A stretch of DNA of 33,225 nucleotides, from contig JANWVF010000012.1 of the NCBI GenBank assembly GCA_025056965.1, positions 1 to 33,225 on the forward strand, given 5' to 3'. Made by a program: the position numbers and the translations under genes. Positions 23,699 through 32,735 of this stretch are shown here, in pieces; position 1 is the stretch's first letter, and each line of letters opens with the position of its first letter. The notes under the pieces are model-generated. The model was not told the DNA's origin. It searched no databases and worked only from the letters and a program-made list of their open reading frames with translations. The DNA comes from Thermoflexales bacterium (lineage in GTDB: Bacteria > Chloroflexota > Anaerolineae > J036 > Brachytrichaceae).

Positions 23699-26600
23699 AT
23701 GGACAATCAGGGTGATCAGTGTATTCCATGCGCGGAATCGCGCGACGAAGGCAGCCGCAGGCGGCCATTTGCGCCGCTCTACGATGCGCGCTTTGAGCAT
23801 GACGCCTGCGGCATCGGCTTTCTGGCCGATCTGTCCGGCCGGCCCACTCACAAGATCCTCGACGACGGTTTGAAGTGCCTCGAACGCCTGGCGCACCGCG
23901 GCGCATTAGATGCCGACGGCAAGAGCGGTGACGGCGCCGGCGTGCTGTGCTCGCTCCCCAACACCCTCATCAATCGCGAACTGGAGCGCATCGGGCAACA
24001 AGCGCATCGCCCCGGTGACGTTGCCGTGGGCATGATGTTCCTGCCGCGAAATGCAGCCGCGAACGCGCGGGTGCGCGAGATCGTCACTGCCGAGCTAGAG
24101 CGGCGCGAGTTGCCGATCCTGATGTGGCGCACCGTGATGCACGAGCCGAACGTGCTGGGCAAGCGCGCCTTAGAGATGTTGCCCGATATCCAGCAAGTCA
24201 TCGTCGAGCGCCCGTATGGCTTCCGCAGCGAGCTGGAGTTCGATCAACAGCTCTACCTCATTCGGCGGCGCATCGAAAATGCCGTCCGCGCAGCCGGCAT
24301 CGAAGACTTTTACATCTGCTCCTTCTCATGCCGGACGCTGGTCTACAAGGCGCTTGTCTCGGCCACGCAACTGCGCCGCTTCTACATTGACCTGAATGAC
24401 CCCGACTTTAAGGTCTCGCACGTCATCTTCCACCAGCGCTATTCCACCAACACCTTCCCAAGCTGGGATAAGGCGCAGCCGTTCCGCTTCCTGTGCCACA
24501 ACGGCGAGATCAACACGGTGGAAGGTAACCAGAACTGGATGCGCGCGCGCGAGCCAGAACTCAATTCGCCTATCTGGGGCAGCGAGATCGAGCATCTCAA
24601 GCCGATCGTGGACGTGACCAGCAGCGACACCGGTCGGCTGGACAACGTGATCGAGCTGCTCACGCTTGGCGGGCGCGACATTCGCCATGCGATCAAGATG
24701 TGCATCCCGCAGGCCTGGGAGAAGGATCCGGATCTGTCGCCGGCGGTCAAGGGCTTCTTCCGCTACCATGCCTCGCTCATGGAGCCGTGGGACGGCCCGG
24801 CCTCCATCGTCTTCAGCGACGGAACTTTGATCGGCCTGGCGCTCGACCGCAACGGCCTGCGCCCCGCGCGCTACCTGCAAACTAAAGATGGGTTGGTCTA
24901 CGCCGGCAGTGAGATCGGCGCGCTGGATGTAGATCCCGAGCGCATCCTCATCAACGGCAAGCTCGGCCCCGGCCAGATGGTCTGCGCCGACCTGCAAGCG
25001 CGGCGGCTGTTCAACAACGACGAGATCCTCAAGGAACTCGCCATACGCAAGCCCTACCGTGAGTGGGCCTCGCGTCAGCGCGTGCGCCTGGAGGAAGTGG
25101 CGCAAATCGTAATTGAGCAGCCGGCAGTCAACTCCGAGGCCTTGCTCGTCAAGCAGGCGCAGTTCGGCTGGACGAGCGAAGAGCTGACGCTGGTGATCAA
25201 GACGATGTTTGAAGACGGTACCGAGCCGGTCGGCTCGATGGGCGACGACACGCCGCATGCCGTCCTCTCGCCGAAGCCGCGCCCGTTGTTCAACTACTTC
25301 AAGCAGCGCTTCGCCGAGGTCACCAACCCACCCATTGACCACCTGCGCGAAGATCAGGTGATGAGCTTGCGTGTGCTGCTGGGGCGGCGCGGTAATTTGC
25401 TGGCCGAGACGGAGGAGCTCGCCCACCTCGTCCGTTTAAACAGTCCGGTGCTCTCCAATGAGGAGCTCAAGGCGCTTCAGAATTTGGATGATCCCGCTTT
25501 CCGGTCGGTTGTCCTGGACGCGACTTTCCCCGTGCCGGCGCTCGAGCCTCGCTCGTCAAGCTTCGCACTAGAAGCCGCGCGCGATGACGATCGCGAGTGT
25601 TCGCTTGAGCGGGCCGTGCGCAGATTGTGCGACGATGCCGAACGCGCCGTGCAGTTCGGCGCTACCATCCTGATCTTAAGCGACAAGAAGGCCGGTCCGC
25701 AGCGGGCCGTGATTCCAGCGCTGCTGGCCGTCGGCGCGGTGCATCACCACCTGATGCGCAAAGGCTTGCGCAGCCGTGCCAGCTTGGTCGTGGAGAGCGG
25801 CGAGGCGCGCGAGGTGCATCACTTTGCCGTGTTGCTGGGCTACGGCGCGAGCGCTATTAACCCCTACTTGGCGTTGGATACCGCGCGCGAAGCCGTGCAG
25901 CATGGCCGCGTGCGCGATAAATCGCTGAGCGAGAGCGATGTGGTCAAGCGCTACATCAAAGCGGTGGAGAAGGGCATCCTTAAGGTGATGTCCAAGATGG
26001 GCATCGCCAGTGTGGATGCCTACACCGGCGCGCAGATCTTCGAGGCTGTCGGCTTGGCGCCCGAACTGATCGAGGAGTGCTTCACCGGCACACCGTCGCG
26101 CATCGGTGGCATCTGCTATAGGGAGATCGAGGAGACTGTGCTGCAGTGGCATGCCAACGCCTACGGGCGCGGCGACAACGGCGGTGCGCCGTCCAAAGCC
26201 GGCGGCGAGGCTACCGCTCGATTGAAACTCGATCATCCCGGCTTCTACAAAGAGCGCGCCGGCGGCGAGCCGCATGGCTACTCTCAGAAGGCCGTGCATG
26301 CCCTCCAGAAAGCAGTGCGCCTGGGCAACATCTTCGACTACACCGGGGAAACCGAGCTGGTCACCGGCATCGCTCGAACAAAGGTCAAGACCTTTGCCCT
26401 CAACGGCAGCTTCCAGCAGGGTTATGCCCTCTACAAGGAGTTTGCCAATCTCTTCGAGCCGAACGGACAGCCGATCGAGCCGCGTGATTTGATGGAAATC
26501 CGCTCGGATCGCCCGCCGATCCCGATTGACGAGGTGGAGCCACTCAGCAGCATCTTGGCGCGCTTCAGCACGGCGGCCATGTCGCTCGGCGCGCTCTCGC

Positions 26601-28447
26601 CGGAAGCGCACGAGACTCTAGCAATCGCGATGACCCGCCTGGGCGGTTTGAGCAACAGCGGCGAAGGCGGTGAAGAGTCACGGCGCTTCACGGAAGAGAG
26701 CAACAGCGGGATCAAACAGGTGGCCTCCGGCCGCTTCGGAGTGACGCCGGCTTATTTGCTGAGCGCCTCGGAGCTCCAGATCAAGATGGCCCAGGGCAGC
26801 AAGCCGGGCGAGGGCGGCCAAATCCCCGGTCACAAGGTGACCGACCTGATCGCTCGAGTGCGCCATACGGTGCCCGGCGTGGCGCTGATCTCGCCGCCGC
26901 CGCATCACGACATTTACTCGATCGAGGACCTGGCACAGCTGATCTACGATCTGAAGCAGATCAACCCTAGCGCTAAGGTGAGCGTGAAGCTGGTGGCACA
27001 GGCTGGCGTCGGCACCATTGCTGCCGGCGTAGCCAAGGCCATGGCCGACATCATCCTGATCAGCGGCCACAGCGGAGGCACCGGCGCGTCGCCGCTGAGC
27101 TCAATAAAGAACGCCGGCATGCCCTGGGAGATCGGCCTGGCCGAGACGCAGCAGACGCTGCTGGAGAACAACCTACGCAGCCGTGTGCGTCTGCGCGCCG
27201 ACGGCGGCATGCGCACCGGGCGCGACGTGATCATCGCAGCGCTGCTCGGCGCAGACGAATACTCGTTTGGCACCGCCACGCTCATCGCCGAGGGCTGCAT
27301 CATGGCACGGGTGTGTCACTTGAACACTTGCCCGACCGGCGTGGCGACCCAGAAGCCGGAATTGCGCGTCAAGTTCGAGGGCAAGCCGGAACACGTCATG
27401 GCGTACCTGCTATACGTCGCGCACGACGTGCGCGAGCGGCTAGCGCAGATGGGCTATCGCTCGCTCAATGAGATCATCGGACGCTCCGACCTGATCACCA
27501 AGCGCACCCCCTCGTCACACGAGCCGCCGCCGGTGCGCCACCGCGAAGAGATGCTTACCTTGCGCAGCCTTAGCGTTAGGCCGCCGAAGGATCGCCCGTT
27601 GTGCCACAGCGAACCACCTCCGCAGTACCCGCGCAACGCGCTGAACGAGATGATCGTGCAAGATGCGCGCACGGCCATCGAACATCAGTGGCCGATCCGG
27701 CTGCACTACACCATCCGCAACCAGGATCGCAGCATCGGCGCACGCCTGAGCGGCGAGATCACCAAGAAGTATTACGACGGCGGCCTGCCGGCCGGCACGA
27801 TCGAGATCAGCTTCCGAGGTTATGCCGGCCAGAGCTTCGGCGCATTCACCACCCACGGGATGCGCTTGCACTTGGTCGGCGCAGCCAATGACTATGTGGG
27901 CAAGGGGATGCGCGGCGGCGAGATCTCCATTCGCCCGTTTCCCGAAGTGACCTATGTGTGGGCCGACAATCACATCTTGGGCAACACGGCGCTCTACGGC
28001 GCCACAGGCGGCGCCCTGTTCGCCGCCGGACGTGCCGGGGAACGCTTCGCCGTGCGCAACAGCGGCGCATGTGGCGTCGTGGAGGGCGTGGGCGAGCACG
28101 CCTGCGAATACATGACCGGCGGTGTTGTCGTCGTGTTGGGCACTACCGGTCGCAACTTCGCCGCCGGCATGACCGGTGGAATGGCCTTCGTCTATGACCC
28201 TGACGGCACCTTCGTCAACCGCTGCAACACCGAATTGGTGGATGTAGACCGCCTAACGCATCCCGGCATGAAGAAGCTGGTGAAGAGTTTGCTGCGGCGG
28301 CACTACGAGCTGACCAACAGCCCACGTGCCCGCGAGCTGCTGACCAACTGGGAAGAGGCATCACTGTCGTTCCGGCGCGTGTTGCCCAAAGATCGCGTCG
28401 CCGAGATCGAGGCGATCAACGAATTCTCGGACTTCCAGCAGACCTAA
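23699..28447 (+). CDS. gltB: Glutamate synthase large subunit GltB
   Basis: 1582 residues, slightly longer than typical (~1500-1550). AGGAAAGGA precedes the ATG by about 6 nt. A 36-residue propeptide ends at Cys37 (DACGIGF), the N-terminal nucleophile of the class II glutaminase domain (to ~430). The central domain follows, then the FMN-binding synthase domain with SNSGEGGEE, GSKPGEGGQIPGHKV and ISPPPHHDIYS. The [3Fe-4S] cysteines are Cys1200, Cys1206 and Cys1211 (CIMARVCHLNTCPTG). The C-terminal GxGxG beta-helix runs from ~1320. It makes two glutamates from glutamine and 2-oxoglutarate. The small subunit gltD is not downstream: the next gene is convergent. The enzyme may therefore use a GltD encoded elsewhere, or ferredoxin. 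Expression is probably controlled by the leader attenuator. Confidence 0.97.
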   Translation: MDNQGDQCIPCAESRDEGSRRRPFAPLYDARFEHDACGIGFLADLSGRPTHKILDDGLKCLERLAHRGALDADGKSGDGAGVLCSLPNTLINRELERIGQQAHRPGDVAVGMMFLPRNAAANARVREIVTAELERRELPILMWRTVMHEPNVLGKRALEMLPDIQQVIVERPYGFRSELEFDQQLYLIRRRIENAVRAAGIEDFYICSFSCRTLVYKALVSATQLRRFYIDLNDPDFKVSHVIFHQRYSTNTFPSWDKAQPFRFLCHNGEINTVEGNQNWMRAREPELNSPIWGSEIEHLKPIVDVTSSDTGRLDNVIELLTLGGRDIRHAIKMCIPQAWEKDPDLSPAVKGFFRYHASLMEPWDGPASIVFSDGTLIGLALDRNGLRPARYLQTKDGLVYAGSEIGALDVDPERILINGKLGPGQMVCADLQARRLFNNDEILKELAIRKPYREWASRQRVRLEEVAQIVIEQPAVNSEALLVKQAQFGWTSEELTLVIKTMFEDGTEPVGSMGDDTPHAVLSPKPRPLFNYFKQRFAEVTNPPIDHLREDQVMSLRVLLGRRGNLLAETEELAHLVRLNSPVLSNEELKALQNLDDPAFRSVVLDATFPVPALEPRSSSFALEAARDDDRECSLERAVRRLCDDAERAVQFGATILILSDKKAGPQRAVIPALLAVGAVHHHLMRKGLRSRASLVVESGEAREVHHFAVLLGYGASAINPYLALDTAREAVQHGRVRDKSLSESDVVKRYIKAVEKGILKVMSKMGIASVDAYTGAQIFEAVGLAPELIEECFTGTPSRIGGICYREIEETVLQWHANAYGRGDNGGAPSKAGGEATARLKLDHPGFYKERAGGEPHGYSQKAVHALQKAVRLGNIFDYTGETELVTGIARTKVKTFALNGSFQQGYALYKEFANLFEPNGQPIEPRDLMEIRSDRPPIPIDEVEPLSSILARFSTAAMSLGALSPEAHETLAIAMTRLGGLSNSGEGGEESRRFTEESNSGIKQVASGRFGVTPAYLLSASELQIKMAQGSKPGEGGQIPGHKVTDLIARVRHTVPGVALISPPPHHDIYSIEDLAQLIYDLKQINPSAKVSVKLVAQAGVGTIAAGVAKAMADIILISGHSGGTGASPLSSIKNAGMPWEIGLAETQQTLLENNLRSRVRLRADGGMRTGRDVIIAALLGADEYSFGTATLIAEGCIMARVCHLNTCPTGVATQKPELRVKFEGKPEHVMAYLLYVAHDVRERLAQMGYRSLNEIIGRSDLITKRTPSSHEPPPVRHREEMLTLRSLSVRPPKDRPLCHSEPPPQYPRNALNEMIVQDARTAIEHQWPIRLHYTIRNQDRSIGARLSGEITKKYYDGGLPAGTIEISFRGYAGQSFGAFTTHGMRLHLVGAANDYVGKGMRGGEISIRPFPEVTYVWADNHILGNTALYGATGGALFAAGRAGERFAVRNSGACGVVEGVGEHACEYMTGGVVVVLGTTGRNFAAGMTGGMAFVYDPDGTFVNRCNTELVDVDRLTHPGMKKLVKSLLRRHYELTNSPRARELLTNWEEASLSFRRVLPKDRVAEIEAINEFSDFQQT

Positions 28448-28449
28448 GG

Positions 28450-28488
28450 ATCGGGCGCGCTCGCTAACGCAGGTCCAGCGCGCCCGAT
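28450..28488. terminator. 12-bp inverted repeat at the gltB / SNase-like 3' junction
   Basis: A perfect 12-bp repeat (28450-28461 with 28477-28488) around a 15-nt loop begins 2 nt after the gltB stop. Its right arm codes for the C-terminus of the convergent gene. Neither strand has a U tract; it may act as a shared bidirectional terminator or 3' stabiliser. Confidence 0.5.
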
Positions 28489-29471
28489 ACATGCTCAAAC
28501 CAGTCGGTGTTCAGCTCAAATTGCCCGCCGCCTAGATCGGTCGCGATCCACGTTCGCGAGATGGGCAAGCGAACTCGGTTAGGGGCGCTCGGGTCGCGAT
28601 CGAGAGGCAGCACGGCGTCAAAGCGCATCGCCTGGCCGGGCAGAGTGAAAGTAAATCCGCCGAAAGTGACGGTCATCATCTGGCGACGGAGCTCGCCGTC
28701 GTGCGCACGCAGTTGCCCACCGACCTCAGCGTTTCGCTCGATCAGGACGAATCCATCGCGCCAGCGCAGGTAACCCGGACCGAGCGATACCCGGCTGCCT
28801 TTGGGGTGATAGATGAAGCGCCCCGTTCGTCCTTGTGCGCCCACGATGCGCACGCAGTCACCCGCTTTGAGCAGGCCAAGCTTCGCGGGGCGATCTACGC
28901 GCCGATCGAGTTCGTTGAAGCCGAAGACGAAGCATCCGTCTGCGTCCGTCGGCAGCGGCTCCGGTTGCCAACCGCAGCGTGCCCAGCCGCCGCGTCGCGC
29001 CTGCTGCGCCTGCAATTCCAGCTCGCGCAGCGCGGCGTAGTAGCGCGTGTTCGGCAGCTGGGTCACCGCTTGGGCGTGCCCGCTGCCCACCAGTGCGGCG
29101 TTCACCATCCGTCCGTTGACCAGATAGACGTAGCGCAGCGCCGCGCCGTCGTCATCAACCGTCTGTTCGTCTGCTTCCAGGAACACCGTTCGCCCGGCGA
29201 CGAGGTCGGCGTTTGCCCGCAGCGCTTGCGCGCCGAAGCAGGCCTGCGGGGCAGGCGCGCGCACACCGATGTAGCGCACGATGAACGTGGCGTCGCCCTG
29301 AACCACCTCGATTGTGTTGCCGTCAATCACGCGCGTGACTTGTGCGCGCTGAGCCATCAGAGGCAGGTCGGAGGGGCGGCGATCTTGGGCTTGCGCCGGA
29401 TGTGCCAGCGCGGCCGCCAATCCTAAGGCAAGGGTCAAACCTTGAACACGGCGTCGAACTTGTCCCTTCAC
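28464..29471 (-). CDS. Secreted SNase-fold (thermonuclease-like) protein, probably catalytically inactive
   Basis: 335 residues from a GTG at 29471, with a TAGAGT box 6 nt upstream. A Sec signal peptide (basic MKGQVRRR, hydrophobic core, AQA near residues 26-28) indicates export. Residues ~42-165 match the staphylococcal nuclease fold: VTRVIDGNTIEV, VRYIGVRAP, GAQALRANADLVAGRTVFLE and DDDGAALRYVYLVNG. By my alignment, Arg35 of the staphylococcal enzyme is kept (Arg66), but Asp21 is Asn52, Asp40 is Arg71, Glu43 is Ala74 and Arg87 is Ala110, so catalysis is unlikely. The C-terminal ~165 residues are an unrecognised beta-rich region. Possible roles are binding nucleic acid or another ligand outside the cell. 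It is convergent with gltB. Confidence 0.75.
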   Translation of the reverse strand: MKGQVRRRVQGLTLALGLAAALAHPAQAQDRRPSDLPLMAQRAQVTRVIDGNTIEVVQGDATFIVRYIGVRAPAPQACFGAQALRANADLVAGRTVFLEADEQTVDDDGAALRYVYLVNGRMVNAALVGSGHAQAVTQLPNTRYYAALRELELQAQQARRGGWARCGWQPEPLPTDADGCFVFGFNELDRRVDRPAKLGLLKAGDCVRIVGAQGRTGRFIYHPKGSRVSLGPGYLRWRDGFVLIERNAEVGGQLRAHDGELRRQMMTVTFGGFTFTLPGQAMRFDAVLPLDRDPSAPNRVRLPISRTWIATDLGGGQFELNTDWFEHVSGALDLR

Positions 29472-29477
29472 GCCGTT

Positions 29478-29483
29478 ACTCTA
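29478..29483 (-). promoter_or_regulatory. -10 box TAGAGT, leaderless-type GTG start
   Basis: TAGAGT on the minus strand ends 6 nt before the GTG at 29471 of the SNase-fold gene. It supports that GTG as the start, since the mRNA would begin at or beside it. Confidence 0.4.
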
Positions 29484-29529
29484 TCGCGCGTAGCTAAGCG
29501 CAGGATGAATCACGCATCGCATGGCCTCT

Positions 29530-30579
29530 TCAGCGTACGTAGATTGGGTTACTGTAGATCCAGCCCCGCCAACGGCCGCGGAAGAGGCGCTGCACCTCGA
29601 CGCGGTAGACGCCCGGCGCGACGCTGGTGTATTCGAGCTGCCGGCCCAGCCTCCGCGCGACCGGTCGCCCGTTGTGAATAAGGGTGATCCAACCGGGGGC
29701 GGGGCATTGCACCTCGAAACGTGTTGCGCCGTGGCGGTGCAGCTCGCTGCCCATCGTCGCCTGTGCGGCGCTGCTGCGCGCCGTAAACGTGAAGCCGTGC
29801 GCGCGGCCAGCTAGGTCATAGGCGATGAAGCACCGCCCGGCCTGCAGGGCATCGTAGATCATGCGCTTGTCCTGTGCGACGTCCTGCGTCAGCGGCCGCT
29901 CGATCAACAGGTGTGTGTTGACGCAGCGGAACAGGTATTCGTAGGGGAAGATCACCTTGCGCAGCGGCCCGATCCTTACGGGAGTGCCGTGTGCGTCCGC
30001 GTTGCCGATGGCGACGACGCGCCGGCCGTCGGCCATGAGTTCGTCCCACTTACGCAGCGTGGCCTTGAAAGGGCCGCGAATGACCAGTGAAGGGAAGAGG
30101 ACGCCGAACAGCGCCGCCGGCCGGCTGCGTAGCCGAGCCTTAAATTCCGTCATATAGTTCCACAGCTCAATGCCGGTGTAATCGCGCACGTCCCAGTCCG
30201 TCCAGGGAATAGCCGCCAAGTCGCCGTCTAGCGAGCTGCCGTACTCGATTAGATGCGCCAGAAAGGCTAACCCGCCGCGCTGGACGACCTCTTGAATCAA
30301 CCTGCGCGGATTGGTGGCCAGCGGGGCAACCTCGCCCTGCGCGCCGTAGATCAGACAGTGGTTGACTTGTGGCCGGCGGCGCACATCGTGCACCTCTTCG
30401 CCTACCAACAGCAACACGCCGTTCAGGTAGCCCTCCTTGCCGCCGACGAGGACGTTGTGATCGGTGACGACGATGACATCCAGACCGGCCCGCGCAGCGG
30501 CTGCGGCGATCTCGCGATGGTACAGGTGACCATCGGAGTACGGCGTGTGCATGTGCAGATTGGCGACGATCTCGACCAT
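29530..30579 (-). CDS. PHP-domain metal-dependent phosphoesterase-like protein
   Basis: 349 residues from the ATG at 30579 (MVEIVANLHMHTPYSDG); the frame is open 20 codons further but without family character. PHP motifs appear in order: NLHMHTPYSDG, VVTDHNVL, FLAHLIEYGS and GNADAHGTP, giving the His/Asp metal ligands. The C-terminal ~90 residues (from RAHGFTFTARSS) look like a beta-sandwich with YTSVAPGVYRVEV. Family members hydrolyse phosphoesters such as nucleotides or histidinol phosphate; the substrate here is unknown. TACAAT (30589-30594, minus strand) lies 9 nt upstream. It is flanked by the SNase-like gene and the AOR gene on the same strand, but the promoter box suggests independent transcription. 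Confidence 0.82.
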   Translation of the reverse strand: MVEIVANLHMHTPYSDGHLYHREIAAAAARAGLDVIVVTDHNVLVGGKEGYLNGVLLLVGEEVHDVRRRPQVNHCLIYGAQGEVAPLATNPRRLIQEVVQRGGLAFLAHLIEYGSSLDGDLAAIPWTDWDVRDYTGIELWNYMTEFKARLRSRPAALFGVLFPSLVIRGPFKATLRKWDELMADGRRVVAIGNADAHGTPVRIGPLRKVIFPYEYLFRCVNTHLLIERPLTQDVAQDKRMIYDALQAGRCFIAYDLAGRAHGFTFTARSSAAQATMGSELHRHGATRFEVQCPAPGWITLIHNGRPVARRLGRQLEYTSVAPGVYRVEVQRLFRGRWRGWIYSNPIYVR

Positions 30580-30588
30580 GGTGGCGCG

Positions 30589-30594
30589 ATTGTA
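30589..30594 (-). promoter_or_regulatory. -10 box TACAAT for the PHP gene
   Basis: TACAAT on the minus strand ends 9 nt before the ATG at 30579. The box and following bases (TACAATCGCGC) recur almost unchanged upstream of the methyltransferase at 23312. Confidence 0.5.
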
Positions 30595-30693
30595 TGCGAG
30601 GCAGGCCGTGCAGATGCCTCGGGTGGCGCAGGGAATCACCGGTGGATCGGCTGCGCCTTGAGAGGGTGATGCGGTTGAGGCCGGCGCGGTAGG

Positions 30694-32601
30694 CTATGCA
30701 CCGTTTGGCGTTGCTCGCCAGTCGCTGCGCGCCGCGTGCTCTTCTATCCGGTGGTCCAGCAGCGTCTCAAACAGGGGGCGGCCTTCATCGTCCCAGCCCA
30801 TCATGTGGTAGTAGGCGCGGATGTTAGCGTGAAACTGCGCACGATCCAGCTTGACCCCTTGCCAGCGCCCGGTCCGAACGCCTTCCTCGAAAAAGCGTGC
30901 CGGCAGCGTGTCATCGGCGGCCGTCAGACCTTCGCGCAAGTTGTATAACCGCATCAGGTGTAGCCGGCGTTCGCCGAAGCGCATGATCTCGTAGGATGAG
31001 GTCACCCAGCCGGTGACTGCTCCCAGCAGGGTAGCCATGTCCTCCAGAGTCAACACGCGCGTGGGCGCAATCGCGAAGATGCACATATCGAGCGCGTCCG
31101 CTGCCGACCATAGCGTAGCCAGCGCCTTGAAGTTGCGCACCTTATCCACACCCTGGTAATCCATCGGGATGCGCTCCAGGATACCCAACGTGCGCGAGCT
31201 ATTGAGCGTATGTTCCCATCCCACCTCGGTGTCGAAGTCCCAGTCGTGCTCGTTAATGTCGTAGCGCGGGCCGACGGGCGCCGTAGCATACCCAAGCGCC
31301 AAGTTCGTCTGTGTGCGCGGCTCAAAACACACCATCTCCTGTCCCTTGACGTGCAGCGCATACCGCGGCGCATCACCTCCGATGTGCTCTGCGGCGCGCT
31401 TCGATCCCTCGGCCAGTATGTCGCCGAACCCACGGCGCAGCGCGATGTCGTGGATCATGGCCAGCATGGCTTCCGCATCGCCGAAGCGGAGGGGAATATT
31501 CAATAGGCCGCGTTCGACGCATTCCATCGCCATCGAAAGCGTGAAGCCCAGCGAGGTCGGGTCGAGGCCGTATTCGTTACATAGCACGTTGGCCTTAAGC
31601 ACGGCGTCGAGGTCAGCGATGCCGCAATTCGGGCCGAGCGTCCCGGTGATTTCCTGATGAATGCCGCCTGCGCGTGGGTCGTAGGTGGAATCGTCACCGG
31701 TCGCAAAGAACTTGATGCAGTTGTTGGGGCAGCCGGGGCAGTGGCCCTCTCGCAAATAGCGACGCATGAAGTGCTCTGGCGCGTAGTTGTCCGCAGCCTC
31801 GAATGCGCTATCGCGGTAGTTGCGCGTGCAGAGTGAGGCATCGAGGCCGTGGAGCTGCACCCAAGCCGAGAAGCCGGGTGGCTCCAGTTGCCAGCGTGTC
31901 AGCGCGTTGTCGCGCATCTTCAGCGCGTAATCGCGAGTCAGTCGCTCGCACGTCGCCGGGTCGGCCACCGGAGGGCGCAAATTGCCACGCAACACCACGG
32001 CCTTAAGGCGCTTTGCTCCCATCACTGCGCCGATGCCCATGCGCGCCGCATTGTAGGCGCGATCGGTGACGATGCTCGCGAAGCGCACGCGGCGCTCGCC
32101 CGCAGGGCCGATCACGGCGGTGTGGATGTCCGCGCCGAATTGCCCTTCTAGTGCATCCACCGTCTGCGACACCGGTTTACCCCATAGGGAGGCCGCATCG
32201 TGAAAACTCACTTTGCCTTGATCTACCATCACGACGACCGGTGCGTCGGCTGCACCATGAAAGATCAACGAATCCGCGCCGGCATCTTTTATCGCCATGC
32301 CAAACGGCCCTTCACAGCGCGTTTCGCCGATGCCGTGAGTGAGCGGGCTTTTTGAGGCTGCGGTGAAGCGTGCCAGACCGGCGTAGGGATGGCCTGCGAC
32401 GACGCTGGAGGTGAGGATAAGCAAGTTCGCCGGATCGAAGGCGTCAATCTGCGGCGGGCAGGATTTCATCAAGTAGTGCGTAGCGAGCAATCCGCCACCG
32501 CCGTATGTGCGCCAAAAGACTTCGCCGGGGCGCTCGACCCAGGACGCGCGTCGAGTCAGGTCAATATGCAGAATGCTGCCGTGATAACCATACGGGTTCA
32601 T
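30694..32601 (-). CDS. aor: Tungsten-type aldehyde ferredoxin oxidoreductase
   Basis: 635 residues from the ATG at 32601, with GGAGAG about 6 nt upstream; a TTG one codon earlier is less likely. The N-terminal domain shows the family features LHIDLTRR, YGGGGLLATHYL and SKSPLTHGIGETRCEGPFG. The [4Fe-4S] ligands are Cys288, Cys291 and Cys295 (CPGCPNNC), with the fourth Cys in DALDMCIFA near residue 505. GYATAPVGPRYDINEHDWDFD lies in the bis-pterin-binding region. The enzyme oxidises aldehydes to carboxylic acids, reducing ferredoxin, or runs in reverse. Substrate class (AOR, FOR, or another WOR) cannot be set by eye. No partner ferredoxin, moaD or tungstate transporter is adjacent. Confidence 0.92.
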   Translation of the reverse strand: MNPYGYHGSILHIDLTRRASWVERPGEVFWRTYGGGGLLATHYLMKSCPPQIDAFDPANLLILTSSVVAGHPYAGLARFTAASKSPLTHGIGETRCEGPFGMAIKDAGADSLIFHGAADAPVVVMVDQGKVSFHDAASLWGKPVSQTVDALEGQFGADIHTAVIGPAGERRVRFASIVTDRAYNAARMGIGAVMGAKRLKAVVLRGNLRPPVADPATCERLTRDYALKMRDNALTRWQLEPPGFSAWVQLHGLDASLCTRNYRDSAFEAADNYAPEHFMRRYLREGHCPGCPNNCIKFFATGDDSTYDPRAGGIHQEITGTLGPNCGIADLDAVLKANVLCNEYGLDPTSLGFTLSMAMECVERGLLNIPLRFGDAEAMLAMIHDIALRRGFGDILAEGSKRAAEHIGGDAPRYALHVKGQEMVCFEPRTQTNLALGYATAPVGPRYDINEHDWDFDTEVGWEHTLNSSRTLGILERIPMDYQGVDKVRNFKALATLWSAADALDMCIFAIAPTRVLTLEDMATLLGAVTGWVTSSYEIMRFGERRLHLMRLYNLREGLTAADDTLPARFFEEGVRTGRWQGVKLDRAQFHANIRAYYHMMGWDDEGRPLFETLLDHRIEEHAARSDWRATPNGA

Positions 32602-32714
32602 CAAAAGCTCTCCGGAAGGTCAGTTTTGTTGGGTGAAGGTTATACGATGAAGCGCATGACGTATTGCTGCGCCGGCGCCTTTGGTCCTGGGATTTAGACG
32701 CTGAAGGCGTCTGG

Positions 32715-32720
32715 TATTAT
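32715..32720 (+). promoter_or_regulatory. -10 box TATTAT of the tRNA gene
   Basis: TATTAT ends 15 nt before the tRNA 5' end. It is preceded by a 6-bp hairpin (32696-32701 with 32707-32712). No good -35 hexamer is visible. Confidence 0.4.
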
Positions 32721-32735
32721 CAACGTACCCGCTAA

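Noticed and set aside
24326-25426. Long open frame on the minus strand opposite gltB, and similar ones at 15697-16734 and 25676-26611
   Set aside because: They lie wholly opposite well-identified genes, have His/Arg/Ala-biased composition typical of antisense frames in GC-rich DNA, and show no recognisable domain.
30694-32601. Possible defence or mobile cassette around the AOR, PHP and SNase-like genes
   Set aside because: Each gene has its own promoter-like box and a housekeeping-type family, and there is no integrase, repeat or toxin-like partner to support a joint system.
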